A stretch of DNA of 64,000 nt from DASTFY01 sp963813375 (GTDB lineage: Bacteria; Actinomycetota; Acidimicrobiia; Acidimicrobiales; Ilumatobacteraceae): contig CAWEYT010000009.1 in NCBI GenBank assembly GCA_963813375.1, forward strand, positions 1 through 64,000, in the 5' to 3' direction. Position 1 is the first letter of the stretch. Every line of letters starts with the position of its first letter. The position numbers and the translations under genes were made by a program. Shown here one piece after another: positions 55,884 through 63,857 of the stretch. A model generated the notes under the pieces. That model worked only from the letters and a program-made list of their open reading frames with translations. It was not told the DNA's origin and did not search any database.

Positions 55884-56719
55884 GGGTCGACCGCCAGGAG
55901 GCGCTGACCGGGCTCGAAGGCCGCGAGACGGACCAGCGCCCAGAAGGACAGGAACCACAGTGCGCACACGGCCCCCAGCACGACCTGGCCGACGGGCGTG
56001 CCGAACGGGGCCAGGTAGCTCCGATTGAGGACGACGTAAATGACGACCACCGAGGCGATGACGCCTGAGACCAGGCGGGCCTGACTGGCGGCCCGGGCCC
56101 GTTGAGCCTCGATCCGCAGGCGGAGCGTGGCCTCGGCGCGGGCGGCGGCCGCCACCCGGTCGAGCACATCGGCCAGCCGCGCGCCATGACGCTCCGAGGC
56201 CAGCAGGAGAGCGACAGCCACCTGGTCGCCGGCCGGGTTGGCGATCCGTGCCGCGAACTGTCGCAGCAGGACGGGCAGCCGTTCACCATGCAGCCCCGTC
56301 GCCAGCTCCTCGACCGCCGGCCGGATGGCGAGCGGTGCCACCCGCGCCGTGACAGCGATCGCCTCGTGGAGCCCGGCGGCCGCCGCCATGGTGTCGCGCA
56401 GTTGCTCGGCCCAGCGGGCCACACCTTCGATGCGCTCGACCTCACGCTGACGGGCACCCCTCGCCCCGACCAGCGTCGGTGCCGACCAGCCGAACGCGGC
56501 GCCTGCCAGGGCCCCGACCGGCCATCCCGTCACGGCGTACACGAGGAACGAGATGCCCACGGCCAGGGCCAGGCGCAGGTTGAGGCGATCGACGTCCGGC
56601 ACGAGACGGCGGCGCGGCGCGTCACCTGCCGGCACGCCCCGCACACCGAGCACGACCAGGAGGACACCGGCGGCGAGCGCGCCGCCCAACAGGCCGGCCA
56701 CGAGCGGGCTCACGCCCAT
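55880..56719 (-). CDS. tadB: TadB-like inner-membrane platform protein
   Basis: 279 residues from ATG 56719, overlapping the tadA stop region by 10 bp. Membrane helices at the N-terminus (LLGGALAAGVLLVVLGV; LALAVGISFLVYAVTGWPVG) and C-terminus, with a T2SSF cytoplasmic core: VERIEGVARWAEQLRDTMAA, GLHEAIAVTARVAPLAIRPA and ARLADVLDRVAAAARAEATL. Intact frame. Confidence 0.87.
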   Translation of the reverse strand: MGVSPLVAGLLGGALAAGVLLVVLGVRGVPAGDAPRRRLVPDVDRLNLRLALAVGISFLVYAVTGWPVGALAGAAFGWSAPTLVGARGARQREVERIEGVARWAEQLRDTMAAAAGLHEAIAVTARVAPLAIRPAVEELATGLHGERLPVLLRQFAARIANPAGDQVAVALLLASERHGARLADVLDRVAAAARAEATLRLRIEAQRARAASQARLVSGVIASVVVIYVVLNRSYLAPFGTPVGQVVLGAVCALWFLSFWALVRLAAFEPGQRLLAVDP

Positions 56720-58031
56720 CGCCCTTCTGGAGCACGATCCCAACGTCCGAGGACGGCCGGGTCCAGGCCGTTGGCCACCAGCCGATCCCAGGTCCGTTCG
56801 CTGAACGTGTGGACCAACCGCGCCCGGCCGTCCGGGCCCGGGGCGAACACCTCGTTGGTCGTCACCAGCCGCCCGTCCGCACCAGTGACCTCGCGGACAG
56901 ACGAGACCACGCGACCGCCGTCGGCCAAGCGGCGAGGTGGACCACGAGGTCGACCGACTGGGCCACGAGCAGGTTCGTGGCCTCGATCGGCATGCGCTCG
57001 GGTGCCATGAGCGCGTAGGTGGCGATCTTCGTGAGCGCGGCCGCGGAGCTGTCGGCGTGCAAGGTGCACATCGAGCCGTCGTTGCCCTGGCTCATGGCCA
57101 GGAGCATCTCCAGCACCTCGCCACCGCGGACCTCGCCGACGATGACCCGGTCGGGAGCCATGCGCAGCGCGTGCCGGGCGAGGTCGCGCATCGTGATCTC
57201 GCCCGCACCCTCGATGTTCGCCTCCCGGGTCTCCAGCTCCACCACGTTCGGATGGCGCTGCGGATCCCGTTCGAGTTGCAGCTCGAGCGCGTCCTCGATG
57301 ACGACCAACCGCTCGGCGGGATCGATCTCGGCCAGCAGCGCCCGCAGCAGCGTCGTCTTCCCCGCGTCGGTGCCGCCGGCCACGACGACGTTCAGCGGGT
57401 GCGGTCGAGCGACGGCTGCGGCCAGGACGGCAGCCAGGTCGTCGTCCACCGTGCCCAGCCCGACGAGGTCGGCCAACCGCACGTCCGTGTGCCGGTGCCG
57501 GCGCACGCTGAGGCTCGGACGTCCCGAGACGTTCATGACGGCCGACAGCCGCGAGCCGTCCGGGAGACGGAGCGCCAGCATGGGCTTGGCGTCGTCGAAC
57601 CGGCGCTCGGTGCGGCCGCCGTGGGCGGCGATCCGGCGGATCAGCTCGACGAGGTCGGCGTCGGTGGCGGCCAGAGCGGGGCCAGCGGACCGTTCACCAC
57701 CGGCATGCGTGATGAAGACCCTGTCGCAGCCGTTGGCGTGGATGTTCTCGATCGTCGGGTCGGCCAGCAGGTGCTCGAGGGCGCCGAAGCCGGAGAGCCG
57801 GGCACGGGCGTCGGCAGCCACGGCCGCCTCCTCACCGGAGTCGAGGGGAGGCAGTCCGGCCACCAGCCGCTGGCGGCGCTGCGCCTCCAACGCGCCGACG
57901 AGGAGGCGTTCCCGCTCGACCTGCTCCTCTGCCGGCCCGGCGCCGCGCCCCGCCACCTCTTCGGTGTGGGACCAGGACGAGAGCGCCTCGGTCACGTCGG
58001 CCACGACGCGGTCGGTCAGATCGCTGGTCAC
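56710..58031 (-). CDS. tadA: TadA/CpaF secretion ATPase (one frameshift)
   Basis: About 440 residues from GTG 58031. N-terminal domain (FGALEHLLADPTIENIHANG; FDDAKPMLALRLPDGSRLSA), then ATPase core: Walker A NVVVAGGTDAGKTTLLRALL (Asp at the usual Ser/Gly position), Asp box RLVVIEDALELQLE, Walker B APDRVIVGEVRGGE and His box GSMCTLHADSSAAALTK. A shift near 56,930 separates the last ~70 residues (TSSVREVTGADGRLVTTNEV-like tail). It powers pilus assembly or secretion. Confidence 0.9.
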
Positions 58032-58817
58032 CGGGCCCCTGCCTCCACCTCGGCGGGCGACGGCTCATCGGCAGGCTCCTCGTCCTGCCCGTCGTTCATC
58101 GTGATGATGGGCACGAGGCTGCCGACCAACTCCGCCACCGACCTGCGCAAACGCCCTCGACCCACGCGGCGGGCGCCTGGTCCCTGGGCGAAGAGTGCGG
58201 CGAACCCCGCCGGATCATCCGCGACGACGGCTCGCAGAGGGAGAGCGACATGCTCGGCCACCTCCGCAGGTTCAAACGGCGCCGTGCCGACACAGACCAG
58301 CGTCGGGGACAAGTCCGGCCGCCAGGAGGCGCTCGGCGGCGGGGGCGAGGCTCACCACCTCGTCGAGGCGCGGTCGGGTGACGAGCAGCAGGTGCTCCGC
58401 CGCCCGCGCCCACGGCAGGGCGGGGCTCTTCGGGTGGAGACGACCGCAGTCCACGACGCACACCACCGGTGCTTCCCGCAACGCTTCGGCCGCGCTGTCG
58501 CCGAGCTCCCGCAGGCAGGCTTCGGCCTGCGCGCCACCGGGCGGGCCAGCGACGAGCTGCAGAGCGTCGCCGACGGGCTGAGCGTGCCTGCGCAGCCGCT
58601 CGAGGGCCGAGCCATCGCGGGCCGCCGCCAGCGAGAGCAAGCCCGGGTCCTGGGTGACACCGAGGGCGCGATGCCAGCGCGCGGCCAGCACCCCTCCTTC
58701 GGGGTCCGCCTCCAGGAGCACGCGCGGGTGGTCGACCTCCGGCCAGGCAGACGCGATGAGGGCCGCGAGCGCGGTGACGCCCGGCGAGCCCTTGCCGCCG
58801 GCGACGGCGACGATCAC
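58028..58817 (-). CDS. TadZ/CpaE-like ParA-family protein with degenerate P-loop (one frameshift)
   Basis: About 263 residues from GTG 58817. Opening VIVAVAGGKGSPGVTALAAL matches the Walker A site of ParA/MinD proteins, but GGKGGVGKT has become GGKGSPGVT and the second Lys is lost. DHPRVLLEADPEGGVLAARW and APVVCVVDCGRLHPKS follow. A shift near 58,312 joins LVPDAGL to LVCVGTAPFEPAEVAEHVAL. TadZ proteins position the pilus and are often ATPase-impaired. Overlaps neighbours by 4 nt on both sides. Confidence 0.75.
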
Positions 58818-59473
58818 GGGGTACCGCCACTCGTCGCATCGCCTGTGAGGACCAGACGGAGCTGCTGCCGGGCGGCGGCGCTCGAGGCGGCCGCGGCTTG
58901 GTCCTCCGGGACCAGCAACGAGACGAAGAGCCCTCCTGCCCCCGGGCCGTCCGGGGTGGTGACGGCCCACACGCGCCCGGCTCCGAGCTCTCTCGGCACC
59001 GCCGCCAGGTCGCCGGCGGCCGCAGCCTCGACCATCCGCACAGGGTCGCCGGGCCGGAGGGCGGCGGTTGGATAGGCCCCGGCCTCCAGGACGGCACCGA
59101 TCACGGCCTGACCCTTGGGCACGGCATCGCCATCGCTCACCATGTCCGGCGACAGCACGCTGCCCGCGGGGATTGGACCGCGGGCCACGCGACCCACCAC
59201 GAGATCGAGGTCGGAGGCAGCGACGGTGCGCACCCCGGGACCGGCGCCGATGTCGGCCGTCCCTACGGCATCGACCGGCACCGTCTCGCCCGCGGCCACG
59301 TCACGCACCGCCACCAGCACCGGGCTCCGAGAGGACGTCGCCCGTGACCAGGCGGCGAACCCGAGGCCGGCCCCGAACACCAGCAGGAGCCCCAGCGCGA
59401 TCCAGGGGACGCGGCGTTCCCGCTTCACCCGTGTCACCGTTGCCGTGCTTCTCGGCGCCCGCGCGTGGGCCAT
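58814..59473 (-). CDS. cpaB: CpaB/RcpC-like SAF-domain protein
   Basis: 219 residues from ATG 59473 with Shine-Dalgarno GAGGAG 7 nt away. A basic start, one membrane helix (VPWIALGLLLVFGAGLGFAA) and an SAF domain (PVLVAVRDVAAGETVPVDAV; VARGPIPAGSVLSPDMV). CpaB/RcpC proteins sit at the outside of the membrane in Tad systems. It is the first gene of the operon; its leader carries the hairpin described at 59521. Confidence 0.8.
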   Translation of the reverse strand: MAHARAPRSTATVTRVKRERRVPWIALGLLLVFGAGLGFAAWSRATSSRSPVLVAVRDVAAGETVPVDAVGTADIGAGPGVRTVAASDLDLVVGRVARGPIPAGSVLSPDMVSDGDAVPKGQAVIGAVLEAGAYPTAALRPGDPVRMVEAAAAGDLAAVPRELGAGRVWAVTTPDGPGAGGLFVSLLVPEDQAAAASSAAARQQLRLVLTGDATSGGTP

Positions 59474-59520
59474 CAGCTCGCTCCTCTCGGATCGTCATGA
59501 TTCGCCGGCGCCGTCCGAGC

Positions 59521-59557
59521 GGCGCTCCTCGGGTCCAGAGAGGAACCGAGGAGCGCC
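59521..59557 (-). promoter_or_regulatory. 12-bp hairpin in the Tad-operon leader, possible ribosome-site switch
   Basis: On the minus strand GGCGCTCCTCGG (59557-59546), a 13-nt loop and CCGAGGAGCGCC (59532-59521) form a perfect 12-bp stem, 47 nt before ATG 59473. Within the first arm CGCTCCTC is exactly complementary to GAGGAGCG (59486-59479), which contains the cpaB Shine-Dalgarno; the loop (TTCCTCTC) also complements GAGAGGA around it. The first arm could therefore pair either with the second arm, leaving the ribosome site free, or with the site itself. Alternatively the dyad is a protein operator. No T-run follows, so it is not an evident terminator. Confidence 0.5.
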
Positions 59558-59783
59558 CCATCGGAAACGTGGCTCCATAGATGGTCCGCCGACCGCCACG
59601 TTGCGTGAGGGACGGTACGGACGGGTTCACCGCTTGCGGTGTCGGCATGGAACGGATCAGCCAAGTTCTGGACACTTCGGTCTGCGTGCACCACGCACGG
59701 TGAACATCCGCCCACCACGTCGAGTGGTGGCCCTGGCGCCGGTCCTGCCGACGACCGGGCCGCGCACCCGCGGCCAGGGGGCG

Positions 59784-59789
59784 TAGCCT
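59784..59789 (+). promoter_or_regulatory. Leaderless-type -10 of map (TAGCCT)
   Basis: TAGCCT ends 7 nt before ATG 59796. GGGG between them is too close to serve as a standard ribosome site. No clear -35. Confidence 0.45.
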
Positions 59790-59795
59790 GGGGCC

Positions 59796-60761
59796 ATGGC
59801 CACCCCGACGATGGCGCTGCGCTCGAACGACCTGTGCTGGTGCGGGAGCGGTCGCAAGTACAAGCGCTGCCACAAGCCCTTCGAGGGTCGGGTCGTGCCC
59901 CACGAGGTGAGCCCGATGCGCTCGGTGCCCGCCGGCATCGCCCGCCCGCCGTACGCCGAGACCGGCATCCCGCCCCGCTGGAACGAGCCCCTCGTCAAGA
60001 CGCCCGAGCTCATCGAGCGGATGCGGCGGGCCGGCGCCCTGGCCGCTGACGTCCTACGCCAGGCCGGGGAGCAGGTGGCGCCCGGCGTCACCACGGACGC
60101 CATCGACGTGTTCGTCCACGACCTCATCGTCGAGCGGGGCGCCTACCCGAGCCCGCTCAACTACAACGGCTTCCCCAAGAGCGTGTGCACCTCAGTCAAC
60201 GAGGTGATCTGCCACGGCATCCCCGACGCCCGAGCCCTGCAGGACGGCGACATCGTCAACCTCGACGTCACCGTCTTCCTCGACGGCGTGCACGGCGACA
60301 CCAACGCCACGTTCTTCGTCGGCGACGTCGACGAGGAGAGCCGGCACCTCGTCCGGGTGACGGAGGAGTGCATGTGGCGGGGCATCGAGGCCGTGGCGCC
60401 CGGGCGCCCGATCAACGAGATCGGCCGTGCCATCGAGGACCACGCCCGCCGCCACCGCTACGGAGTCGTGCGGGCCTTCATCGGCCACGGCATCGGCGAG
60501 CAGTTCCACGCCGACCTGCAGATCCACCACTACTACGAGCCCAAGGCCCGCACCATCATGCGGCCGGGCATGACGTTCACCATCGAGCCCATGATCAGCA
60601 TGGGCAGCTGGCGGCACGTCATGTGGGACGACGACTGGACCGCGGTCACCTCGGACGGCAAGCGCACGGCTCAGTTCGAGCACACCGTCCTCGTGACCGA
60701 CGACGGCGTCGAGGTGCTCACCGGCGGTCCGGGCGCGGCGTCACCGGCGCCCCCCACCTGA
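59796..60761 (+). CDS. map: Type I methionine aminopeptidase with N-terminal SEC-C zinc motif
   Basis: 321 residues. The N-terminus has a SEC-C-type metal motif (LCWCGSGRKYKRCHK: C-x-C-x8-C-H). The MetAP core follows: YNGFPKSVCTSVNEVICHGI, metal-ligand Asp in IVNLDVTVFLDGVHGDTNAT, FIGHGIGEQFHADLQIHHYY, MTFTIEPMISMG and TAQFEHTVLVTDDGVEVLT. It removes the initiator Met cotranslationally; the SEC-C motif is thought to help ribosome contact. This is the extended form seen in actinobacteria with more than one map. Confidence 0.94.
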   Translation: MATPTMALRSNDLCWCGSGRKYKRCHKPFEGRVVPHEVSPMRSVPAGIARPPYAETGIPPRWNEPLVKTPELIERMRRAGALAADVLRQAGEQVAPGVTTDAIDVFVHDLIVERGAYPSPLNYNGFPKSVCTSVNEVICHGIPDARALQDGDIVNLDVTVFLDGVHGDTNATFFVGDVDEESRHLVRVTEECMWRGIEAVAPGRPINEIGRAIEDHARRHRYGVVRAFIGHGIGEQFHADLQIHHYYEPKARTIMRPGMTFTIEPMISMGSWRHVMWDDDWTAVTSDGKRTAQFEHTVLVTDDGVEVLTGGPGAASPAPPT

Positions 60762-60784
60762 CCCAGTCTCGTGGGCGATCGCCT

Positions 60785-61180
60785 TCAGGCGATCACGGAC
60801 CCGGGCAGCACGCCGTCCGGGAGCTCCAACAGGCGCACGGTCCCGTCGGGGTCGAGCGCGCCCAGCACGAGGAACTGGCTGCGGAAGCCGGCGATCCGCC
60901 GCTCGCCGAGGTTGATGGCGCCCACGACGGTGCGGCCGAGCAGTTCGTCGCGCGAGTAGTTGGTGATCTGCGCGGAGCTCCACAGGCGACCGACGACCGG
61001 CCCGAACTCGACCTCGATCTTCAGCGCCGGCTTGCGGGCCTCGGGGAACGGCTCGACGGCCGTCACCACGCCCGCTCGCATGTCGATGGCGAAGAAGGCC
61101 GGCCCATCGACGTCCTGCTTGCGGGGGAGCGCGGCCGGATCGTATGGGCGGCCCTCAGGATCGATCTGGTGCTGCGGCAT
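60785..61180 (-). CDS. tRNA-binding-domain protein, CsaA-like
   Basis: 131 residues from ATG 61180; an ATG 8 codons earlier is possible. Single OB-fold EMAP/tRNA-binding domain: FFAIDMRAGVVTAVEPFPEA, KPALKIEVEFGPVVGRLWSS, AQITNYSRDELLGRTVVGAI and NLGERRIAGFRSQFLVLGAL, as in CsaA and YgjH. CsaA was proposed as an export chaperone; the domain itself binds tRNA-like ligands. Its first codons overlap the end of the next upstream gene. Confidence 0.85.
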   Translation of the reverse strand: MPQHQIDPEGRPYDPAALPRKQDVDGPAFFAIDMRAGVVTAVEPFPEARKPALKIEVEFGPVVGRLWSSAQITNYSRDELLGRTVVGAINLGERRIAGFRSQFLVLGALDPDGTVRLLELPDGVLPGSVIA

Positions 61181-61376
61181 CCTCGACCTGCGACGTCTGG
61201 GCACGCCGCCAGAGGGCGATGCCGATGACGGCGCCGAGCAGTATCAGCAGGAGGAGGCCGCGGCGCAGCGCCTTCCCGCCGGGGACGTTGTCGTCGGCGG
61301 ACCCCAGCGTGGCGTCGAGCACGAGGTCACCAGCGTCGAGGACAGCATCGGTCACGGTATCGAGAACGGACTCCAT
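61155..61376 (-). CDS. Small single-pass membrane protein
   Basis: 73 residues from ATG 61376. An acidic amphipathic N-terminus (ESVLDTVTDAVLDAGDLVLD), a membrane helix (RGLLLLILLGAVIGIALW) and a short tail RRAQTSQVEDAAAPDRS. Overlaps the CsaA-like start by 26 bp. Not recognised as a named family. Confidence 0.55.
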   Translation of the reverse strand: MESVLDTVTDAVLDAGDLVLDATLGSADDNVPGGKALRRGLLLLILLGAVIGIALWRRAQTSQVEDAAAPDRS

Positions 61377-61423
61377 GCCGTCGAGTCTCGCCGCTCCACC
61401 CTCACCAGGGCAAACATCCCCGC

Positions 61424-62869
61424 TCAGCGGGCGGCCCGCCACCAGGACAGCACCTGCTCCTGCTCGTCATCGCCGAGGCCGTAGGCCCGGCACAGCTCGA
61501 CCGCCGCGGCGTCGATCTCCCCGGCCCGCAGGAGGTCGGCGGCGGCGATCCACGGACCGGGCGGCAGCGGGAGGTCGAGCACCTGCGAGGCGCGCAGCCG
61601 CAGGCTGGTCGGGCCGAGGCCGCTGCCGAGGTGACGCTGCGCAGCCCACGCCGCGACCGGCGGTGCCAGCAGCACGGCGGCCACGAGCCACAGGTCCTCG
61701 ACGCGGTGGGGACGCACGCTCACGACGGGCACCGACGGGATCCAGGCGCCCTCCTCGTCGACCGCGGCCTCGATCACCCGCGTCTGGGAGGCCACGAGGA
61801 CCTTCGGGCGGAGCTGAGCGCGGGCCCAGTCCGCGAGGGCCGGATCGGCAGCCGCCAGCGCGTCGAGGTCGACCCGTGGCGCGGCGAAGCGACGCTTGTC
61901 GAAGCGGGCCGGGCGCTCTCCCCACGCGCACCGGCCGAGATCGATCAGGCCGGTCGTGACGAGTGGGGGTCCCCCGCCGTCGTCCGTGACGAAGGGCGCC
62001 AGGCCGTAGAAGTGCTGCCGGAACCCGGCCGTCGCCGTGGCCAGATCGCCGAGGCAGCCGTGACCCTCGGCCAGGCGCACCGGCGGGACCCCGGCGGCAT
62101 CGGCGACGAGCGGTGCCCAGGTCGAACCGTCGACGGCCTCGGCGGGAGCGTCCTGCAGGGCGGCCATCTCCGGTCCCCGCCAGCGCGCTACCGGACCCTG
62201 CTGGCGGCCGCGCTCCAGCACCACGACGCACACGTGGACGCCGGCTTCGAACACCTGCGTCCCGGCCCACCACAAGCCCGTCATCGCGGCCTGCCTGCGC
62301 ACGGTGGCACGGATCGCCTCGGTGTCGCGCGTGGCGAGGACCGACTGCGGGAGGACGAGGGCCACGCGGCCACCGTCCGGCCTGGCCAGCTCCACGGCTC
62401 GCAGCAGGAACTCCGCCGCCACGTCCGCGTAGGGACCGCCGCCCAGCCGGGAGCGCCCTCCTCGGCTCGTGGCCGCGGTCAGCTGGCCGAGGTACGGAGG
62501 GTTGCCGATGATGGCGTCGAAGCACCCGCCCGGGTCCACCGCCCGGCCGTCGCCGGCCACGATGCGCGCGCTCGGGACGGTCCGCCGCGCCTGCTCGGCC
62601 GTCTCCCCGTCCAGCTCGATGCCCACCAGCTCGACCGCACCCGGCGGCGCGCCTCGCCGCCGGGCCTCCTCGGCGGCCGCAGCCAGGAGGCGCCCGTCGC
62701 CGCAGGCCGGGTCCAGCACCCGCACGGCCGCCGGCCAGCCCCGCCTCGCGGCTGCCTCGAGGGCGGGCACCACGGCCTGGTCGACCAGCAGGTCCACCAG
62801 CGCCGGTGGCGTGTACCAGGCCCCGCGGCGCTTGCGCTCGACCCGGTCCGCTGGCTCCACGATGAGCAT
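61424..62869 (-). CDS. Eco57I/PglX-like N6-adenine-type DNA methyltransferase, no partner nuclease seen
   Basis: 481 residues. RRGAWYTPPALVDLLVDQAV (typical Type IIG/PglX N-terminal motif), SAM motif RVLDPACGDGRLLAAAAEEA, ELVGIELDGETAEQARRTVP and catalytic motif IV FDAIIGNPPYLGQLTAATS (NPPY) with GRVALVLPQSVLATRD after it. A C-terminal region (LRPKVLVASQTRVIEAAVDE; GPTSLRLRASQVLDLPLPPG) resembles target-recognition segments of Eco57I-type enzymes. NPPY marks amino-methyltransferases; adenine N6 is likely. No nuclease domain and no adjacent restriction gene. It could equally be an RNA- or protein-modifying NPPY enzyme. Confidence 0.8.
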   Translation of the reverse strand: MLIVEPADRVERKRRGAWYTPPALVDLLVDQAVVPALEAAARRGWPAAVRVLDPACGDGRLLAAAAEEARRRGAPPGAVELVGIELDGETAEQARRTVPSARIVAGDGRAVDPGGCFDAIIGNPPYLGQLTAATSRGGRSRLGGGPYADVAAEFLLRAVELARPDGGRVALVLPQSVLATRDTEAIRATVRRQAAMTGLWWAGTQVFEAGVHVCVVVLERGRQQGPVARWRGPEMAALQDAPAEAVDGSTWAPLVADAAGVPPVRLAEGHGCLGDLATATAGFRQHFYGLAPFVTDDGGGPPLVTTGLIDLGRCAWGERPARFDKRRFAAPRVDLDALAAADPALADWARAQLRPKVLVASQTRVIEAAVDEEGAWIPSVPVVSVRPHRVEDLWLVAAVLLAPPVAAWAAQRHLGSGLGPTSLRLRASQVLDLPLPPGPWIAAADLLRAGEIDAAAVELCRAYGLGDDEQEQVLSWWRAAR

Positions 62870-62899
62870 CTTGGCTGGTTCGCTCTACGCTCGCCCGCC

Positions 62900-63817
62900 G
62901 TGACCTCGCGCCACATCCGGTTCAGCCGCGAGGAGTGGAAGGTACTGCGGGCGGCGACGCCGCTGACGCTGCGGGAACCGGACCTCGAAGATCTGCGGGG
63001 CATCAACGAGCTCATCAGCCTGGACGAGGTGGCCGAGGTCTACCTGCCCCTGACGCGGCTGCTGAACCTGTACGTCAGCGCCACCCAGAACCTGCACAAG
63101 GTGTCCTCGACGTTCCTCGGCACGCTGGCGCCGAAGGTGCCGTACGTGCTGGGCGTGGCCGGCAGCGTGGCGGTGGGCAAGAGCACCTTCGCGCGCATCC
63201 TCCAGGCCCTGCTCTCGCGCTGGCCCGACCACCCGAAGGTGGACCTCGTCACCACCGACGGCTTCCTGCACCCCAACGCCGTGCTCGAGGCCCGGGGCCT
63301 CATGAACCGCAAGGGGTTCCCGGAGAGCTACGACACGCGCCGGCTCCTGACGTTCCTCCGCGAACTGAAGAGCGGCGAGGTCGAGGTGCGGGCGCCCGTC
63401 TACAGCCACGTGGTGTACGACATCGTGCCCGGCGAGGAGTTGGTGGTCCGCCGGCCGGACATCCTGATCCTGGAAGGCCTCAACGTCCTGCAGATCACGA
63501 CGGAGGCCCGCGAGTTCGTGAGCGACTACTTCGACTTCTCGATCTACATCGACGCCGCGGAGTCCGACATCGAGCGCTGGTACATCGAGCGCTTCCTGAC
63601 GCTCAGGGAGACGGTCTTCGTCGATCCCCGCTCCTACTTCCGGCACTACGCGCAGCTCTCCGAGGAGGAGGCCATCGGCACCGCCCACATGATCTGGCGC
63701 GAGATCAACGGCAAGAACCTGGCCGAGAACATCGAGCCCACCCGGGACCGGGCCTCGCTCATCATGCACAAGGCGGCCGACCACACCGTGACCGAGGTGC
63801 AACTCCGCAAGATCTGA
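62900..63817 (+). CDS. coaA: Type I pantothenate kinase
   Basis: 305 residues from GTG 62900. The P-loop is YVLGVAGSVAVGKSTFARIL; further motifs are VDLVTTDGFLHPNAVLEARG, LMNRKGFPESYDTRRLLTFL, YSHVVYDIVPGEELVVRRPD, ILEGLNVLQ and WYIERFLTLRETVFVDPRSY. It phosphorylates pantothenate, the first committed step to CoA, and is feedback-inhibited by CoA in known members. TACGCT (62886-62891) lies 9 nt before the start. Divergent from the methyltransferase. Confidence 0.95.
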   Translation: MTSRHIRFSREEWKVLRAATPLTLREPDLEDLRGINELISLDEVAEVYLPLTRLLNLYVSATQNLHKVSSTFLGTLAPKVPYVLGVAGSVAVGKSTFARILQALLSRWPDHPKVDLVTTDGFLHPNAVLEARGLMNRKGFPESYDTRRLLTFLRELKSGEVEVRAPVYSHVVYDIVPGEELVVRRPDILILEGLNVLQITTEAREFVSDYFDFSIYIDAAESDIERWYIERFLTLRETVFVDPRSYFRHYAQLSEEEAIGTAHMIWREINGKNLAENIEPTRDRASLIMHKAADHTVTEVQLRKI

Positions 63818-63857
63818 GAGGAGCGGGCGGCGCGACGCCAGGCGCGATGATGGCGGC

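Larger units (their letters stand above)
59474..59795. other. Divergent intergenic region between the Tad operon and map, rich in dyads
   Basis: 322 bp. Besides the 12-bp hairpin (59521-59557) it has two more dyads: AACGTGGC (59566-59573) with GCCACGTT (59595-59602), and CACCGC-TT-GCGGTG (59628-59641). No convincing -35/-10 pair for the Tad operon could be picked. The map promoter (TAGCCT) is at the right end. No protein-coding gene is supported; an 18-codon frame from 59648 is too weak. Confidence 0.5.

Noticed and set aside
56937..59075. A 712-codon plus-strand frame across the Tad ATPase region
   Set aside because: Shadow of tadA, tadZ and cpaB, which carry catalytic or structural motifs on the minus strand.
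59648..59704. An 18-codon frame (MERISQVLDTSVCVHHAR) as a leader peptide for map
   Set aside because: No ribosome site, no attenuator-like hairpin after it, and no codon pattern related to the downstream gene.
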